Shown here one piece after another: positions 16,544-25,175 of a DNA stretch of 33,130 bases (position 1 is its first letter; the number at the start of each line of letters is the position of its first letter). A model generated the notes under the pieces. The model saw nothing but the letters and a program-made list of their open reading frames with translations. It did not search any database and was not told where the DNA came from. The DNA lies in contig JAAYVF010000121.1 in the NCBI GenBank assembly GCA_012517325.1, forward strand, positions 1 through 33,130. The letters are read 5' to 3'. This DNA comes from Myxococcales bacterium (GTDB lineage: Bacteria; Lernaellota; Lernaellaia; Lernaellales; Lernaellaceae). Both the position numbers and the translations under genes were made by a program.

Positions 16544-16951
16544 CTAGAATTTGCGTTCGAAAAAGTCTTGCAGAATTTCGCGATGATCGAAGGCCAGCGG
16601 CAGCGCGAAAGCCTGTTCGCGGTCGAAAATCCCCACGTTTTTCGCATCGTCGGCCGCTTGTGGAGTGCCGGAAGCCGTGGCGAGGAACACCGTGGAGATC
16701 GTATGGAACCGTTTGTCGCGGCGCGGATCGGAATAGACGTGAAACTGCCGTTCCAGCGTTACGTCCAGGCCGATTTCTTCCTTGGCTTCACGAAGCGCCG
16801 CCTCCTCGGCGGACTCGCCGTAATCGATGAATCCGCCGGGGATGGCCCATCCGTAGGGCGGATTTTTCCGTTCGATCAACACAATTTTCTCGTCGGGAAG
16901 CCGGATGATGATATCGACCGTCGCCAGAGGCGTGCGAGGCAGGGCGTGCAT
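16544..16951 (-). CDS. Nudix hydrolase
   Basis: Nudix enzymes hydrolyse nucleoside diphosphates linked to another group. The Nudix box is complete: G40, five residues, E46, seven residues, then REAKEEIGL at 54-62, with the magnesium-binding glutamates in place. The preceding [15 protein letters not shown] is typical. At 135 residues the protein is a single compact domain, resembling the ADP-ribose pyrophosphatase and MutT-like groups; the substrate cannot be read from the sequence. Its ATG overlaps the kinase stop by one base (TGATG), so the two are co-translated. No terminator separates it from the dcw promoter 135 bases on. Confidence 0.88.
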   Translation of the reverse strand: MHALPRTPLATVDIIIRLPDEKIVLIERKNPPYGWAIPGGFIDYGESAEEAALREAKEEIGLDVTLERQFHVYSDPRRDKRFHTISTVFLATASGTPQAADDAKNVGIFDREQAFALPLAFDHREILQDFFERKF

Positions 16952-18636
16952 CAGTTTTTATTCCGTTGCGACTCGTAAATCTTGTTGTACGTTTTGACCC
17001 AAGCCGGATTGTTTTCGATTTGGATCGCCCAACCGTAGTATCTCAACGCCAATTCGTTGTTTTCCTGGCGCGCGAAACCGTCCGCCACCCGAACCAGGTG
17101 AATGGCCATTTCGTGCCGTTTGTTTTTCGCGGTCAGATTGGAATCGTCGTAGAAATAGGCCAGTCGCAGGCACGTGCTCGCGTTCAACAGCGGCGGCCGG
17201 ACGTACCAACTGCTCTCGAACAGCCGATCGCCCAGGCGGGTCAAAACGCTGCTGGTCGTTTCGTTGGCGAGAAACGTCAGGCCGACCAGCAACAGCGCGA
17301 AAACGACCGCGCCGCCCAGGATGATCGGCGCGACCCATTTGTTTTTTTTCGCCGGCAATGCGGTGCTTTTTTTGATCCGGCGCGCCTCTTTCGGGGTCAG
17401 CGCCACGGTCGGCGCGAGCGCCGCGCCGTTGCTTTTTCCGGCGGCGACCTGCAGCAGCAGATCGCGGTTTTTACTCGCCGGGTACTCAGCCAGGTGTTTT
17501 TCCAGCAAGACCCGTGCCTCGTCGGGTTGGGCGGCGCCGATCAATTCGTCGGCCTGCACGCGGACGGCCTCGTCCTTCTCGGCCAAGTCGCGCAATTCCT
17601 CGAGTTTTTCGATGAACCCGGCGTGGGTCGAATCGGGCGGCGTGAGGTCGAGCAGCACCTCGTAGGCCTTGCGCGGCTCGCCCGCCGCCACCAGGCGGTC
17701 GGCGCGGGCCAGCGGATCGTGAAACGATTTGCCCTCCGGCCCGTCGGTCATCAGCACGGTTTGTTCCAACCCGATGGCGGGGACGGACGCCGGGGCGGCC
17801 GCGTGTTGCATGGTCCGATCCACGAACGTGAGCGCCGCCACCAGATCGGCCGCCGTGGCGAAGCGGTCTTCCGGCGCCTTGGCAAGGCAACGGTGCACGA
17901 CCGCGGCCAGTTCCTCGGGGATGTTGGGGCGAATCGTGCGCAAGGGGAGCGGCATCTGGCGCAGATGGGCGGCCATGATTTCCGACAGGCTCTGGCCGGC
18001 GAACGGCGGCGAGCCGGTGAGCATTTCGTACATCAGAATGCCCAGGGCGTAGATGTCCGACCGCCGGTCGTTGCGGCCTTCCCACTGTTCGGGCGCCATG
18101 TAGGGGGCGGTGCCGAGCACCTCGCCGTCGGCCGTCAGGTTCGCGCCGCCGGCAATTTTGGCGATGCCGAAGTCCATCAGGGTCGCGTTGTCCTGCTCGT
18201 CGAGCATGATGTTGACCGACTTGATGTCGCGATGAATCGCCCCGTTTTTGTGGATGTAATCGACCGCCCGGCCGATCTGGATCATGATGTCGGCGACCAG
18301 ATCGGGCGGCAGGCTGTCGGTCCGGCGGATGCGCGCCTTGAGGGTTTCACCGCGCAGGTACTTCATGACGTAAAACAGGTAATCCTGTTCCTGGCCGACG
18401 AAATAGACGGGGACGATGTTCGGATGGTCCATGCGGGCGAGGATCTTGATTTCCTCGTGGAAGCGCTTGACCAGTTTTTCGTCGGACACCAGGTGCGGCG
18501 GCAACACTTTGATCGCCACGCTACGGTCGACATCGAAATCGATCTCGCGCGCCCGGTAGACGGCGCCCATGCCGCCCATCCCGATCTTTTCGACGATCTG
18601 GTACTTGCCCGCCAGAATGGTGCCCGCTTCAAACAT
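16951..18636 (-). CDS. Membrane-anchored Ser/Thr protein kinase
   Basis: This is a Hanks-type kinase with its catalytic domain in the cytoplasm. The glycine loop is GMGGMGAVY (19-27), the ATP lysine is K43 in VAIK, the catalytic loop HRDIKSVN has D137, the DFG is at 155-157, and APE lies in PYMAPEQW. After the kinase domain, about residue 270, comes a helical, charged region with short TPR-like repeats. A transmembrane helix follows near residue 435 ([17 protein letters not shown]). The C-terminal part ends in a TPR-like segment ([14 protein letters not shown]). I start at the ATG at 18636; the frame extends further but would cover the predicted promoter and reads as non-coding. The length is 561 residues. 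Confidence 0.9.
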   Translation of the reverse strand: MFEAGTILAGKYQIVEKIGMGGMGAVYRAREIDFDVDRSVAIKVLPPHLVSDEKLVKRFHEEIKILARMDHPNIVPVYFVGQEQDYLFYVMKYLRGETLKARIRRTDSLPPDLVADIMIQIGRAVDYIHKNGAIHRDIKSVNIMLDEQDNATLMDFGIAKIAGGANLTADGEVLGTAPYMAPEQWEGRNDRRSDIYALGILMYEMLTGSPPFAGQSLSEIMAAHLRQMPLPLRTIRPNIPEELAAVVHRCLAKAPEDRFATAADLVAALTFVDRTMQHAAAPASVPAIGLEQTVLMTDGPEGKSFHDPLARADRLVAAGEPRKAYEVLLDLTPPDSTHAGFIEKLEELRDLAEKDEAVRVQADELIGAAQPDEARVLLEKHLAEYPASKNRDLLLQVAAGKSNGAALAPTVALTPKEARRIKKSTALPAKKNKWVAPIILGGAVVFALLLVGLTFLANETTSSVLTRLGDRLFESSWYVRPPLLNASTCLRLAYFYDDSNLTAKNKRHEMAIHLVRVADGFARQENNELALRYYGWAIQIENNPAWVKTYNKIYESQRNKN

Positions 18637-18722
18637 GCGTTTTGCCGTGTACCTCGAAAAAAAGCCCGTCGCGCCATCGGCCACGCCGACCGCTGGGATT
18701 TGGAATTGCCGCAATGTCGGGT

Positions 18723-18752
18723 ATTTTAGTGTGGCAACGGCGGGAAAGGCAA
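18723..18752 (-). promoter_or_regulatory. Predicted promoter of the kinase-Nudix operon
   Basis: On the minus strand TTGCCT (18747-18752) and TAAAAT (18723-18728) are 18 bases apart. TAAAAT differs from the consensus -10 at one position. The start point would lie about 80 bases before the kinase ATG, which supports the short form of that gene. Confidence 0.45.
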
Positions 18753-18828
18753 CACGAAATCGCGCTTTTTCCGCGCGGGCGCAAAACGGGCGCCGCGAAA
18801 ATATTCCTGGCCGGCGCGGCCGGATCGG

Positions 18829-18857
18829 TTGACCGCCCGCCGGACGATGAATAGGAT
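18829..18857 (+). promoter_or_regulatory. Predicted promoter of the hydrolase-coaBC operon
   Basis: TTGACC (18829-18834) and TAGGAT (18852-18857) are 17 bases apart, giving five of six and four of six matches. The start point would be about 25 bases before the ATG at 18888, which has AAGGAG ahead of it. Confidence 0.55.
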
Positions 18858-18887
18858 ATTTCACCTCGTTAAGGAGCAACTGCCGGA

Positions 18888-19505
18888 ATGATTATCAGAC
18901 ACCTCGAAGCCGGCCCGCTGGCCGTCAACTGCTTCATCGTCGGCGATGAGGCGACGCGCCGGGCCATGGTCATTGATCCGGGCGGCGACGTGCCGCATAT
19001 CCTGGCCCTGCTGAAAGACGCGGACCTGACGTGCGTCACCATTTTCAACACCCACACGCATTTCGACCACATCGGCGGCAACGCCGAGTTGAAAGCCGCG
19101 ACCGGAGCCGAATTGGTGACCCATCCGGACGAAGCGGCGCGCCTCGGCCACGTCAACGCGGAAGCGATGCTGTTCGGCATGGCCGTGCCCGAAAGCCCGC
19201 CGGCCGACCGCACCGTGGTCGAAGGCGACCGGCTCACCATCGGCGAACTGACGGGAGAAATCGTCGAACTGCCCGGCCACAGCCCGTGCGGGCTGGCGGT
19301 CCTGTATCCGGGCCACGCGTTCGTCGGCGACGCGCTCTTCGCCGGGTCGATCGGCCGCACCGATTTTCCGGGCGGCAGCTTCGCCCGCCTCACCGCGGCC
19401 ATCCGCGAAAAACTGTTCGTGCTGCCCGACGACACCGTCGTCTGGCCGGGGCACGGACCGCGCACGACGATCGGGCGGGAAAAGCGGACCAATCCCTTCT
19501 TTTAA
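18888..19505 (+). CDS. Metallo-beta-lactamase-fold hydrolase (glyoxalase II-like)
   Basis: The protein is a compact metallohydrolase of 205 residues. The metal-binding motif HTHFDH is at residues 56-61, with the further ligands H131 (LPGHSPCG), D148 (FVGDALF) and H189 (WPGHGPRTT). The pattern GDALFAGSIGRTDFPGG is typical of the glyoxalase II-like group that includes YcbL. It lacks the C-terminal domain that binds glutathione in classical glyoxalase II, so the substrate is open. The ATG is preceded by AAGGAG at a slightly long distance. It is followed by coaBC after 16 bases. Confidence 0.9.
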   Translation: MIIRHLEAGPLAVNCFIVGDEATRRAMVIDPGGDVPHILALLKDADLTCVTIFNTHTHFDHIGGNAELKAATGAELVTHPDEAARLGHVNAEAMLFGMAVPESPPADRTVVEGDRLTIGELTGEIVELPGHSPCGLAVLYPGHAFVGDALFAGSIGRTDFPGGSFARLTAAIREKLFVLPDDTVVWPGHGPRTTIGREKRTNPFF

Positions 19506-19521
19506 CGAACGGAGGCGTCTC

Positions 19522-20706
19522 ATGTTGGCGGGAAAGAACGTGTTGTTGGGCGTGACCGGCGGCATCGCCGCCTACAAAACGGCCGAACTGCTGCGCCTGC
19601 TGGTCAAGGCCGGCGCGCACGTCGACGTCGTGATGACGAAAAACGCCGCGCAGTTCGTCGCGCCGCTGACCTTTCAGACCCTTTCCGGCAATCCGGTCCA
19701 CAGCGAGACGTTTCGCCTGCTGGAAACCTCCGACATCTCGCACACCAGCCTTGCCGAAAAGGCCGACCTGGCGATCGTCGCCCCCGCCACCGCCAACCTG
19801 ATCGGCAAATACGCCGGCGGCCTCGCCGACGATCTGCTCTCGACGATCCTGCTCGCCACGCGCGCGCCGGTGCTGCTGGCCCCGGCGATGAATCCCAAGA
19901 TGTGGGACCACCCAGCGGTGCGCGACAACCTGCAAAAGCTGCTGTCGCGCGGCGTGCACTTCGTCGGCCCCGAGGCGGGCGAAGTGGCCTGCAAGGACGT
20001 CGGCTACGGGCGGATGTCGGAACCGGCGCAAATCTTCGCGGCGACGCTGCCGTTGCTCGTCAAACGGGACCTCGCCGGTAAAAAAATCGTCGTCACCGCC
20101 GGGCCGACGCGCGAACCGCTCGACCCGGTGCGCTTCCTGTCCAACCGCTCCAGCGGCCGCATGGGCTACGCCATCGCCCGCGCCGCCGCCGCGCGCGGGG
20201 CGGAGGTCACGCTCGTTTCCGGCCCGACGCACCTGCCCTGCCCGAACGGCGTGCTGCGCTTCGAGGTGGAAACCGCCGACGAAATGCTGGCCGCCACAAA
20301 AAAAGCCTTCGCCAAGGCGGACTCGCTGATCATGGCCGCCGCCGTCGCCGACTTCAAACCGCGGCAATCGCACGACACCAAGCTGCCCAAGGCCACGTTC
20401 GCTTCGCACCTGGAGCTCGAAAAAAATCCCGACATCGTCGCCACGCTGGCGGCGAAAAAAGGCAAGCGGTTCATCGCGGGCTTTGCCGCCGAAACCGGCG
20501 AGGCGGTAGCCAAGGCGCGCGAAAAGCTGAAGCGCAAGGGACTCGACGCGATTCTCGCCAACGACGTGGCCGAACCCGGGATCGGCTTCGAGGCGGCGGA
20601 AAACGAGGTGCGGATTCTGTTCGCCGACGGCCGCGAGGCCGCACTGCCGCGGATGGAAAAAGAAGCGCTGGCCTTCGCGATCCTCGACGCGTTGTTCGCG
20701 AAATAG
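19522..20706 (+). CDS. coaBC: Bifunctional phosphopantothenoylcysteine decarboxylase/phosphopantothenate--cysteine ligase CoaBC
   Basis: CoaBC makes 4'-phosphopantetheine for coenzyme A. The N-terminal flavoprotein half (CoaC, to about residue 185) opens with LLGVTGGIAAYKTAELLR and has the catalytic His in SDISHTSLAEKADL, the PAMNPKMW motif, and the active-site Cys in ACKDVGYGRM. The C-terminal half (CoaB) begins KIVVTAGPTREPLDPVRFLS, then NRSSGRMGYAIA, AAAVADFKP, and KLPK. It ends with the family-typical NDV near AEPGIGF. The ATG has GGAGG six bases ahead. The end faces the M20 gene with six bases between stops. Confidence 0.97.
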   Translation: MLAGKNVLLGVTGGIAAYKTAELLRLLVKAGAHVDVVMTKNAAQFVAPLTFQTLSGNPVHSETFRLLETSDISHTSLAEKADLAIVAPATANLIGKYAGGLADDLLSTILLATRAPVLLAPAMNPKMWDHPAVRDNLQKLLSRGVHFVGPEAGEVACKDVGYGRMSEPAQIFAATLPLLVKRDLAGKKIVVTAGPTREPLDPVRFLSNRSSGRMGYAIARAAAARGAEVTLVSGPTHLPCPNGVLRFEVETADEMLAATKKAFAKADSLIMAAAVADFKPRQSHDTKLPKATFASHLELEKNPDIVATLAAKKGKRFIAGFAAETGEAVAKAREKLKRKGLDAILANDVAEPGIGFEAAENEVRILFADGREAALPRMEKEALAFAILDALFAK

Positions 20707-20712
20707 CGCTTA

Positions 20713-21900
20713 CTACGCGCCCGCTTCGAACCCCAGCCGCAGCCAGAACTCCAGGCCGAGGCGCAACGCCTCCTCGTCGATGTCGAAGCGCGGACTGTGG
20801 TGCCCTTCGGTGATGCCGCGCGCCACGTTGCCGGCGCCGATCAGCACGAACGCGCCCGGCGCTTTTTCCAGGTAAGCCCAGAAATCCTCGGCCGCCAGCG
20901 ACGGCGGGTCCGGCCGCACGTTCGCGGGGCCGACGATCGCCTCGCACAACGGCCGCAGCGCCCGCACGGTTTCCGGATCGTTGATCACCGGCGGATTGTG
21001 GTGGTCGAAAAACGAAACGTTCGCCGCGGCGCCGAAAGCCGCCGCGACGCCCCGCGCGGTATCTTCGATTTTCTTCATCAGGACAGCGCGGCGCGACAAG
21101 GATAAAAAGCGGATCGTGCCCGCCAGGCGGGCGCGGTCGGCGATCGCGGTGCGGGTCGTGCCGGCTTCCAGGATGCCGAGGTGCACAATCTGCGGCTCGA
21201 TCGGATCGACGCCCAGCGCGGCGCCGGCGCGCAGCGACACCGCGAGTTGCGCCGCGACGGCCAGCGCGTCCACCGTGCCTTCCGGCATACCCGCGTGTCC
21301 GCCGCGTCCCTGGATTTCGACATCGAACGATTGCGAGCCGGCCAGCACCGGCCCCGGAATCAGCCGGATCGTCCCCACCTCGAACGTCGAAAACAGGTGC
21401 AGGCCGTACACCGCATCGACGCCGTCCATCGCCCCTTCGACCACCATCGACACCGCGCCGGTCGCCCCGCGCGTCGCCGCGCCGGGCGGCGGCGTTTCCT
21501 CCGCCGGCTGGAACAACAGCCGCGGGCGGCAGGTCAATTGCTCGCGATGGCGCGCGAAGGCGACCGCGGCGCCCAGCAGCATGGCAGCGTGCGCGTCGTG
21601 GCCGCAGGCGTGCATGACGCCCGGATTTTCGGAGGCGAACGGCAGGCCGGTCCGTTCGGCGATCGCCAGCCCGTCAATGTCGGCCCGCAGGGCGATTCGC
21701 TTTCCGCCGGCATTATCGCTCTCGGCGATCAACCCGGTCCCGGCGACCGGTCGCGGCCGCCAGCCCGCCTCGCGCAGCCGCTCGGCCAGCCACGCGCTGG
21801 TCTGCCGCTCGTCCCACGAGGTTTCCGGATGGCGATGCAGATGGCGCCGCCATTCGCGCACCTGGGGAAACAACTCCGCCGCCAATTGCCGGCAATCCAT
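20713..21900 (-). CDS. M20 family amidohydrolase (M20D type)
   Basis: The protein belongs to the M20D metallopeptidase group (hippurate hydrolase, N-acyl-amino acid and IAA-amino acid hydrolases). It opens with WRRHLHRHPETSWDE. The metal site is visible as MHACGHDAHAAML (Cys and His ligands), LLFQPAEE (catalytic and metal Glu), VYGLHLF, and GHHSPRFDIDEEAL near the C-terminus. IALRADIDGLAI is the usual N-terminal segment. The length of 395 residues is typical. The substrate is likely an N-acylated amino acid or small amide, but cannot be fixed from sequence. It lies 73 bases after the aminotransferase, with a terminator between them. Confidence 0.92.
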   Translation of the reverse strand: MDCRQLAAELFPQVREWRRHLHRHPETSWDERQTSAWLAERLREAGWRPRPVAGTGLIAESDNAGGKRIALRADIDGLAIAERTGLPFASENPGVMHACGHDAHAAMLLGAAVAFARHREQLTCRPRLLFQPAEETPPPGAATRGATGAVSMVVEGAMDGVDAVYGLHLFSTFEVGTIRLIPGPVLAGSQSFDVEIQGRGGHAGMPEGTVDALAVAAQLAVSLRAGAALGVDPIEPQIVHLGILEAGTTRTAIADRARLAGTIRFLSLSRRAVLMKKIEDTARGVAAAFGAAANVSFFDHHNPPVINDPETVRALRPLCEAIVGPANVRPDPPSLAAEDFWAYLEKAPGAFVLIGAGNVARGITEGHHSPRFDIDEEALRLGLEFWLRLGFEAGA

Positions 21901-21919
21901 CTGGCGATCCCCCCGAATG

Positions 21920-21952
21920 AAAAAGGGCCCGGCCGCCGCAGCAACCAGGCCC
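21920..21952 (-). terminator. Terminator of the DegT aminotransferase gene
   Basis: On the minus strand an 8-bp stem (21945-21952 with 21925-21932, one G-U pair) around a 12-base loop is followed by TTTTTC. It lies in the gap between the aminotransferase stop and the M20 start, so the two genes are separate transcription units. Confidence 0.7.
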
Positions 21953-21973
21953 GATCATGCTGGAATACTCGAT

Positions 21974-23218
21974 CTACAGCAACTCGCCCACGTTTTCCTG
22001 GATCTTCTTAATCGCCTTGATAATATCGTCGATGTCTTCCTGGCCGCCCATCAAGTAGGGATAATGCACCCACACTGCCTCTTCCCAGGCCGCCTTTTGG
22101 GTAACCGGGCAATCGGCCGCGTGTTCGGCGGTGATCGCCTCGCCGTAGCGCTCGCGGATCGCCGGGTAATAGTCCGCGGTGACCGGGAAGATCGGCCGGC
22201 CGGGAATCGCCACGTAGAACGGGCCGTCGAACTCGATGCCCTCGGCCTCGAGCGCCGCCAGGAACTTGTCGCGGGACAGGCCTTTGAAGCCTTCTTTGTG
22301 GTACTTGAAAATGAACTGATAGTGATGCTGCCGCGTCAGGCGTTGATCGCGCTTGATCGTCTCGAGTCCCTCGATCTTGTCGAGCTCGGCGGTGAGGTAG
22401 TCGGCGTTCTTTTCGCGCCGGGCCGTCCGCTCCTCCAGCTTCTCGAGCTGGGCGATCAGCACCGCCGCCTGGAACTCGGAAATGCGGTAGTTCCAGCCCA
22501 CCAGGTTTTCCGGAAAATCGTTGTAGCCGGTTTCCTTGCGGCCACAATTCACCAGGCTGTGCAACCGTTGCATGTTCAGGTCGTCGTTGGTCAAGACGAT
22601 GCCGCCCTCGCCCGCCGTCATCAGCTTGCTCGACTGGAACGAGAACGAACCGTAATCGCCGATCGACCCCAGGCCCTTGCCGCGCCAGCGGCCGCCGTGC
22701 GCGTGCGCGCAGTCCTCGATCAGGGCCAGCTTATGCTTTTTGGCGATTTCCGTCAGGCGGTCCAGGTCGGACGCCGAACTGCCCAGGTGTACGCAGATGA
22801 CCGCCTTGGTCTTCGGAGTGATCTTCGCCTCGACGATGTCGGGGTCGATCGTGTAATCGCTCGCCTTGATGTCGGCGAACACCGGCACGCCGTTGGTGGT
22901 GACGACCGCCGCGGCGGTGGCGATCCAGGTGTAGGGCGGCACGATGACCTCGTCGCCGTATTTCAGGCCGGCGGCCCGCAGGCACATCTCCAGCGACACC
23001 GTGCCGTTGGCGCAGGCCACGCCGTACTTCGCGTCGTGCGCCTTGGCGAATTTTTCGTTCAACTCGCGCGCCTTGGTGTTTGGCGACGGGTAACCGCCCC
23101 AACTGCCGCTGTCGAGCACCTTCAGCAGCTCTTCCCGCTCCCGTTCGGTGAACGGCGGCCATTGGGGCCAGGGTTTGGCGCGTACCGGGGATCCGCCGTT
23201 GATTGCCAGCTTGCCCAT
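21974..23218 (-). CDS. DegT/DnrJ/EryC1/StrS family PLP-dependent aminotransferase
   Basis: The protein is a type I fold, PLP-dependent transaminase acting on keto-sugars or cyclitols. It opens LAINGGSPVRAK, the beginning seen in the 3-amino-5-hydroxybenzoate synthase and scyllo-inosose aminotransferase (StsC) subgroups. The catalytic lysine is in FSFQSSKLMTAGEGG, preceded by IEDCAHAHGGRWRGK. GWNYRISEFQAAVLIAQLEKL is a further family landmark. The length of 414 residues is normal. It has AAGGAG seven bases ahead of the ATG, its own promoter and its own terminator. No nucleotide-sugar genes lie nearby, so the true substrate is unknown. Confidence 0.92.
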   Translation of the reverse strand: MGKLAINGGSPVRAKPWPQWPPFTEREREELLKVLDSGSWGGYPSPNTKARELNEKFAKAHDAKYGVACANGTVSLEMCLRAAGLKYGDEVIVPPYTWIATAAAVVTTNGVPVFADIKASDYTIDPDIVEAKITPKTKAVICVHLGSSASDLDRLTEIAKKHKLALIEDCAHAHGGRWRGKGLGSIGDYGSFSFQSSKLMTAGEGGIVLTNDDLNMQRLHSLVNCGRKETGYNDFPENLVGWNYRISEFQAAVLIAQLEKLEERTARREKNADYLTAELDKIEGLETIKRDQRLTRQHHYQFIFKYHKEGFKGLSRDKFLAALEAEGIEFDGPFYVAIPGRPIFPVTADYYPAIRERYGEAITAEHAADCPVTQKAAWEEAVWVHYPYLMGGQEDIDDIIKAIKKIQENVGELL

Positions 23219-23256
23219 GATTCCACTCCTTCATTCGCACGGAATATTTTTTCAGC

Positions 23257-23271
23257 GTTCGTAACACGAAC
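23257..23271 (-). promoter_or_regulatory. Short palindrome in the aminotransferase leader
   Basis: GTTCGT and ACGAAC form a perfect 6-bp inverted repeat around AAC. It lies between the predicted start point (near 23280) and the ribosome site, where a repressor could bind or a short hairpin form. No binding protein can be named. Confidence 0.35.
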
Positions 23272-23286
23272 CTTTAATTCGTGCGC

Positions 23287-23316
23287 ATCGTATTTGAAGC
23301 ACCGTTCAAAAGTCAA
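23287..23316 (-). promoter_or_regulatory. Predicted promoter of the aminotransferase gene
   Basis: On the minus strand TTGACT (23311-23316) and TACGAT (23287-23292) are 18 bases apart, with five of six and four of six consensus matches. The stretch is AT-rich for this genome. The leader would be about 60 bases. Confidence 0.55.
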
Positions 23317-23320
23317 TTTG

Positions 23321-23345
23321 AAAAATCGTGCTTGCCGAAGCAAAC
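23321..23345 (-). terminator. Terminator of the DUF2339-DUF3999 operon
   Basis: On the minus strand a 6-bp stem (23340-23345 with 23330-23335, one G-U pair) closes a TTCG tetraloop and is followed by ATTTTTC after a few bases. It lies just past the small membrane protein gene and before the aminotransferase promoter. Confidence 0.55.
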
Positions 23346-23360
23346 CGTACATTAAACGTT

Positions 23361-23819
23361 TCAAAAGGAAAATCCAAGCCGATACACCAGTTGGCCGAAG
23401 CCGAAACTGGCGGCGTTGGCGATGAACGACGCCGCCACCGCGCGCCAGAAGGGGATCGGCCGCGCCACCGTGAAAAACGTCAGGCTTTCGATGACGCCCA
23501 CCAGCAACTCGCCGGTGACCACGTAAAACACGAAAGGCCTGCCCCCCAGGAGAACATGGGGAATCAATGCGAAAAAAAACGCGCTGTTCGCCAACGCCAG
23601 CCGTAGCGACCGCGACACGGGCCGCCAGACGAACCACAGCAGCGGATGGGTGATCGCCGTGCCGGCCATTCCGCCCAGGGCGCCCCGCCCGAGCGACACG
23701 TATCGCCGGGAAAGCAGCACGAAAAACGGCACCTCCACCGCGAAGGTGAACAGGTAGGCGTGGAACCACCGCAGGCAGTAAGCGGGATCGGTCAGCAGCG
23801 TCCAGATACCGGCCGTCAT
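23361..23819 (-). CDS. Small integral membrane protein of unknown function
   Basis: I do not recognise the family. The 152 residues are mostly hydrophobic and suggest four transmembrane helices: about 18-36, 47-65, 73-93 and 95-118, with a further hydrophobic C-terminal stretch. Conserved-looking features are THPLLWFVW in the second helix and VTGELLVGVIES in the fourth. It starts 12 bases after DUF3999 with GGAG ahead of the ATG, so it is the third gene of that operon and probably belongs to the same envelope function. Confidence 0.75.
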   Translation of the reverse strand: MTAGIWTLLTDPAYCLRWFHAYLFTFAVEVPFFVLLSRRYVSLGRGALGGMAGTAITHPLLWFVWRPVSRSLRLALANSAFFFALIPHVLLGGRPFVFYVVTGELLVGVIESLTFFTVARPIPFWRAVAASFIANAASFGFGQLVYRLGFSF

Positions 23820-23831
23820 TCGCGACTCCGC

Positions 23832-25175
23832 TCAAACGGCGCCGGGTTTGCCGGCCTGGCGCACGAGGCGATAGACCAGGAAACCCAGGATGCCCAGGGC
23901 GGCCAGGAGCACGATCCACAAATACGCCGCGTAGCGCTCGCTCCAGGGCTGATCGCCGCCGGCCTCGGCCCGATAAGTCGGGTTGGCTTCCAACGCACCG
24001 ATCGTCGCCTGCCCCACGCCGCCGCGCTTCAATTCGTCGATCAGCCGCGCCAGATCGTAGATCGGCGCCTTGGCGTCCGGATTGCCGGCGTAAAGCGCGT
24101 AGGATTTGCCGGGCCGCGCCTGGAAATAGAACTTGACCGGAATCCGCCCGAGGCGCGCGGCGCGATAGGTGAGCGGCTTGTCGTCCTGGTTGATGATGCG
24201 CACCTGCAGATAGCGGAACGGCGTCGCGGGCAGGTCGATATTCAGGGATTCGGCCGTGGTTTTCTCGCTCCGGTAACGGTAGACGATATCGCTCGCGACG
24301 TTTTCCCAGGGCGTTTCCTCGGTTTTTTCCAGCGCGGCGCCGTCCTCACGCTGGATTTTCCGGGTGCGCGTCGCCGCCGAACGCCCATACACGACGACCC
24401 GCCGCCAGAAATTGTCGTCGGCGAAGTCGAGGCGCAAGTCCGCGAGGTGGAGGTGATTGGCGCCGGCGTCGAAGGTCAGCCAGGTTTCCTTTTCCTTGGG
24501 TTTTTCGACCGTTTCGATCAGTTTGGGTTCAAACGTCACGAGCGGGTCGGCCTTTTGGTCGATCTGCAAAATACGGACGCGTTCGATCTCGAGGCGCGGC
24601 GGATCGTCGGCGTCGCGATAGACCGTCAGCCGCAGATAGCGGAAATCGTTCGGCGGCAGGGCGACGTGCGATTTTTCGAATCGTCCGGTCCCATCGACGC
24701 GGAACAGATAGGCCTGCTCGCGGAGCATCTTCCATTGCTCACCGTCTTCGCTGCCCTCGACCGAAACCCGCCGGCGAAAGGCGACGCCCGCCGTTTCGAT
24801 CACCACCGCGTCGCGAAAAATGTGCTGCCCGACATCCGCCGTCGCCGTCGCGCTCACTCCCGGTTGATAGGCCTGGTTGAAAATGTTCACCGGCATTTCA
24901 ATCCGTACCCGCTCGCCGCGGTTTTCGCGCGCGACGTAAGGGACCTTTTCGTCGTCGCCCGTCTCGACCAACCGCAAATCGGCCAGGTCGGCCCGCGCGG
25001 CGTCGAGCAAGGCCGGCGGCAATTCGGCGCAGGTCAGCGCGGCGTCACCCTCGGCCGTCGTCAGCGCGGCGAGCAACGGCCAGTCGGCCAGCTTTTCCGG
25101 AACTTCGGCGGCCGCCGAGACGAGGCCGATCAACAGCAGAACGAAGAGCGGCGAAAGCCAGGCGCTCCGATTCAT
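23832..25175 (-). CDS. DUF3999 family exported membrane protein
   Basis: The protein begins with a signal peptide (residues 1-22, FVLLLIGLVSAAA) and ends with one transmembrane helix near residue 420 (YLWIVLLAALGILGFLVYRL) and a short basic tail. The large middle part would be periplasmic and contains two beta-rich, discoidin-like segments (RYLRLTVYRDADDPPRLEIERV and RYLQVRIINQDDKPL). This layout and the direct coupling to a DUF2339 gene match DUF3999. The function of the family is not established. The ATG at 25175 overlaps the DUF2339 stop by four bases, with GGAGG six bases ahead. The length is 447 residues. Confidence 0.82.
   Translation of the reverse strand: MNRSAWLSPLFVLLLIGLVSAAAEVPEKLADWPLLAALTTAEGDAALTCAELPPALLDAARADLADLRLVETGDDEKVPYVARENRGERVRIEMPVNIFNQAYQPGVSATATADVGQHIFRDAVVIETAGVAFRRRVSVEGSEDGEQWKMLREQAYLFRVDGTGRFEKSHVALPPNDFRYLRLTVYRDADDPPRLEIERVRILQIDQKADPLVTFEPKLIETVEKPKEKETWLTFDAGANHLHLADLRLDFADDNFWRRVVVYGRSAATRTRKIQREDGAALEKTEETPWENVASDIVYRYRSEKTTAESLNIDLPATPFRYLQVRIINQDDKPLTYRAARLGRIPVKFYFQARPGKSYALYAGNPDAKAPIYDLARLIDELKRGGVGQATIGALEANPTYRAEAGGDQPWSERYAAYLWIVLLAALGILGFLVYRLVRQAGKPGAV

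Noticed and set aside
16966-18729. Plus-strand open frame of 587 codons over the kinase
   Set aside because: It mirrors the kinase on the opposite strand and carries no recognisable motif, while the kinase shows all catalytic motifs.
18637-18879. Longer N-terminus of the Ser/Thr kinase
   Set aside because: It would cover the predicted promoter, is basic and low in information, and the usual kinase opening follows directly after the ATG at 18636.
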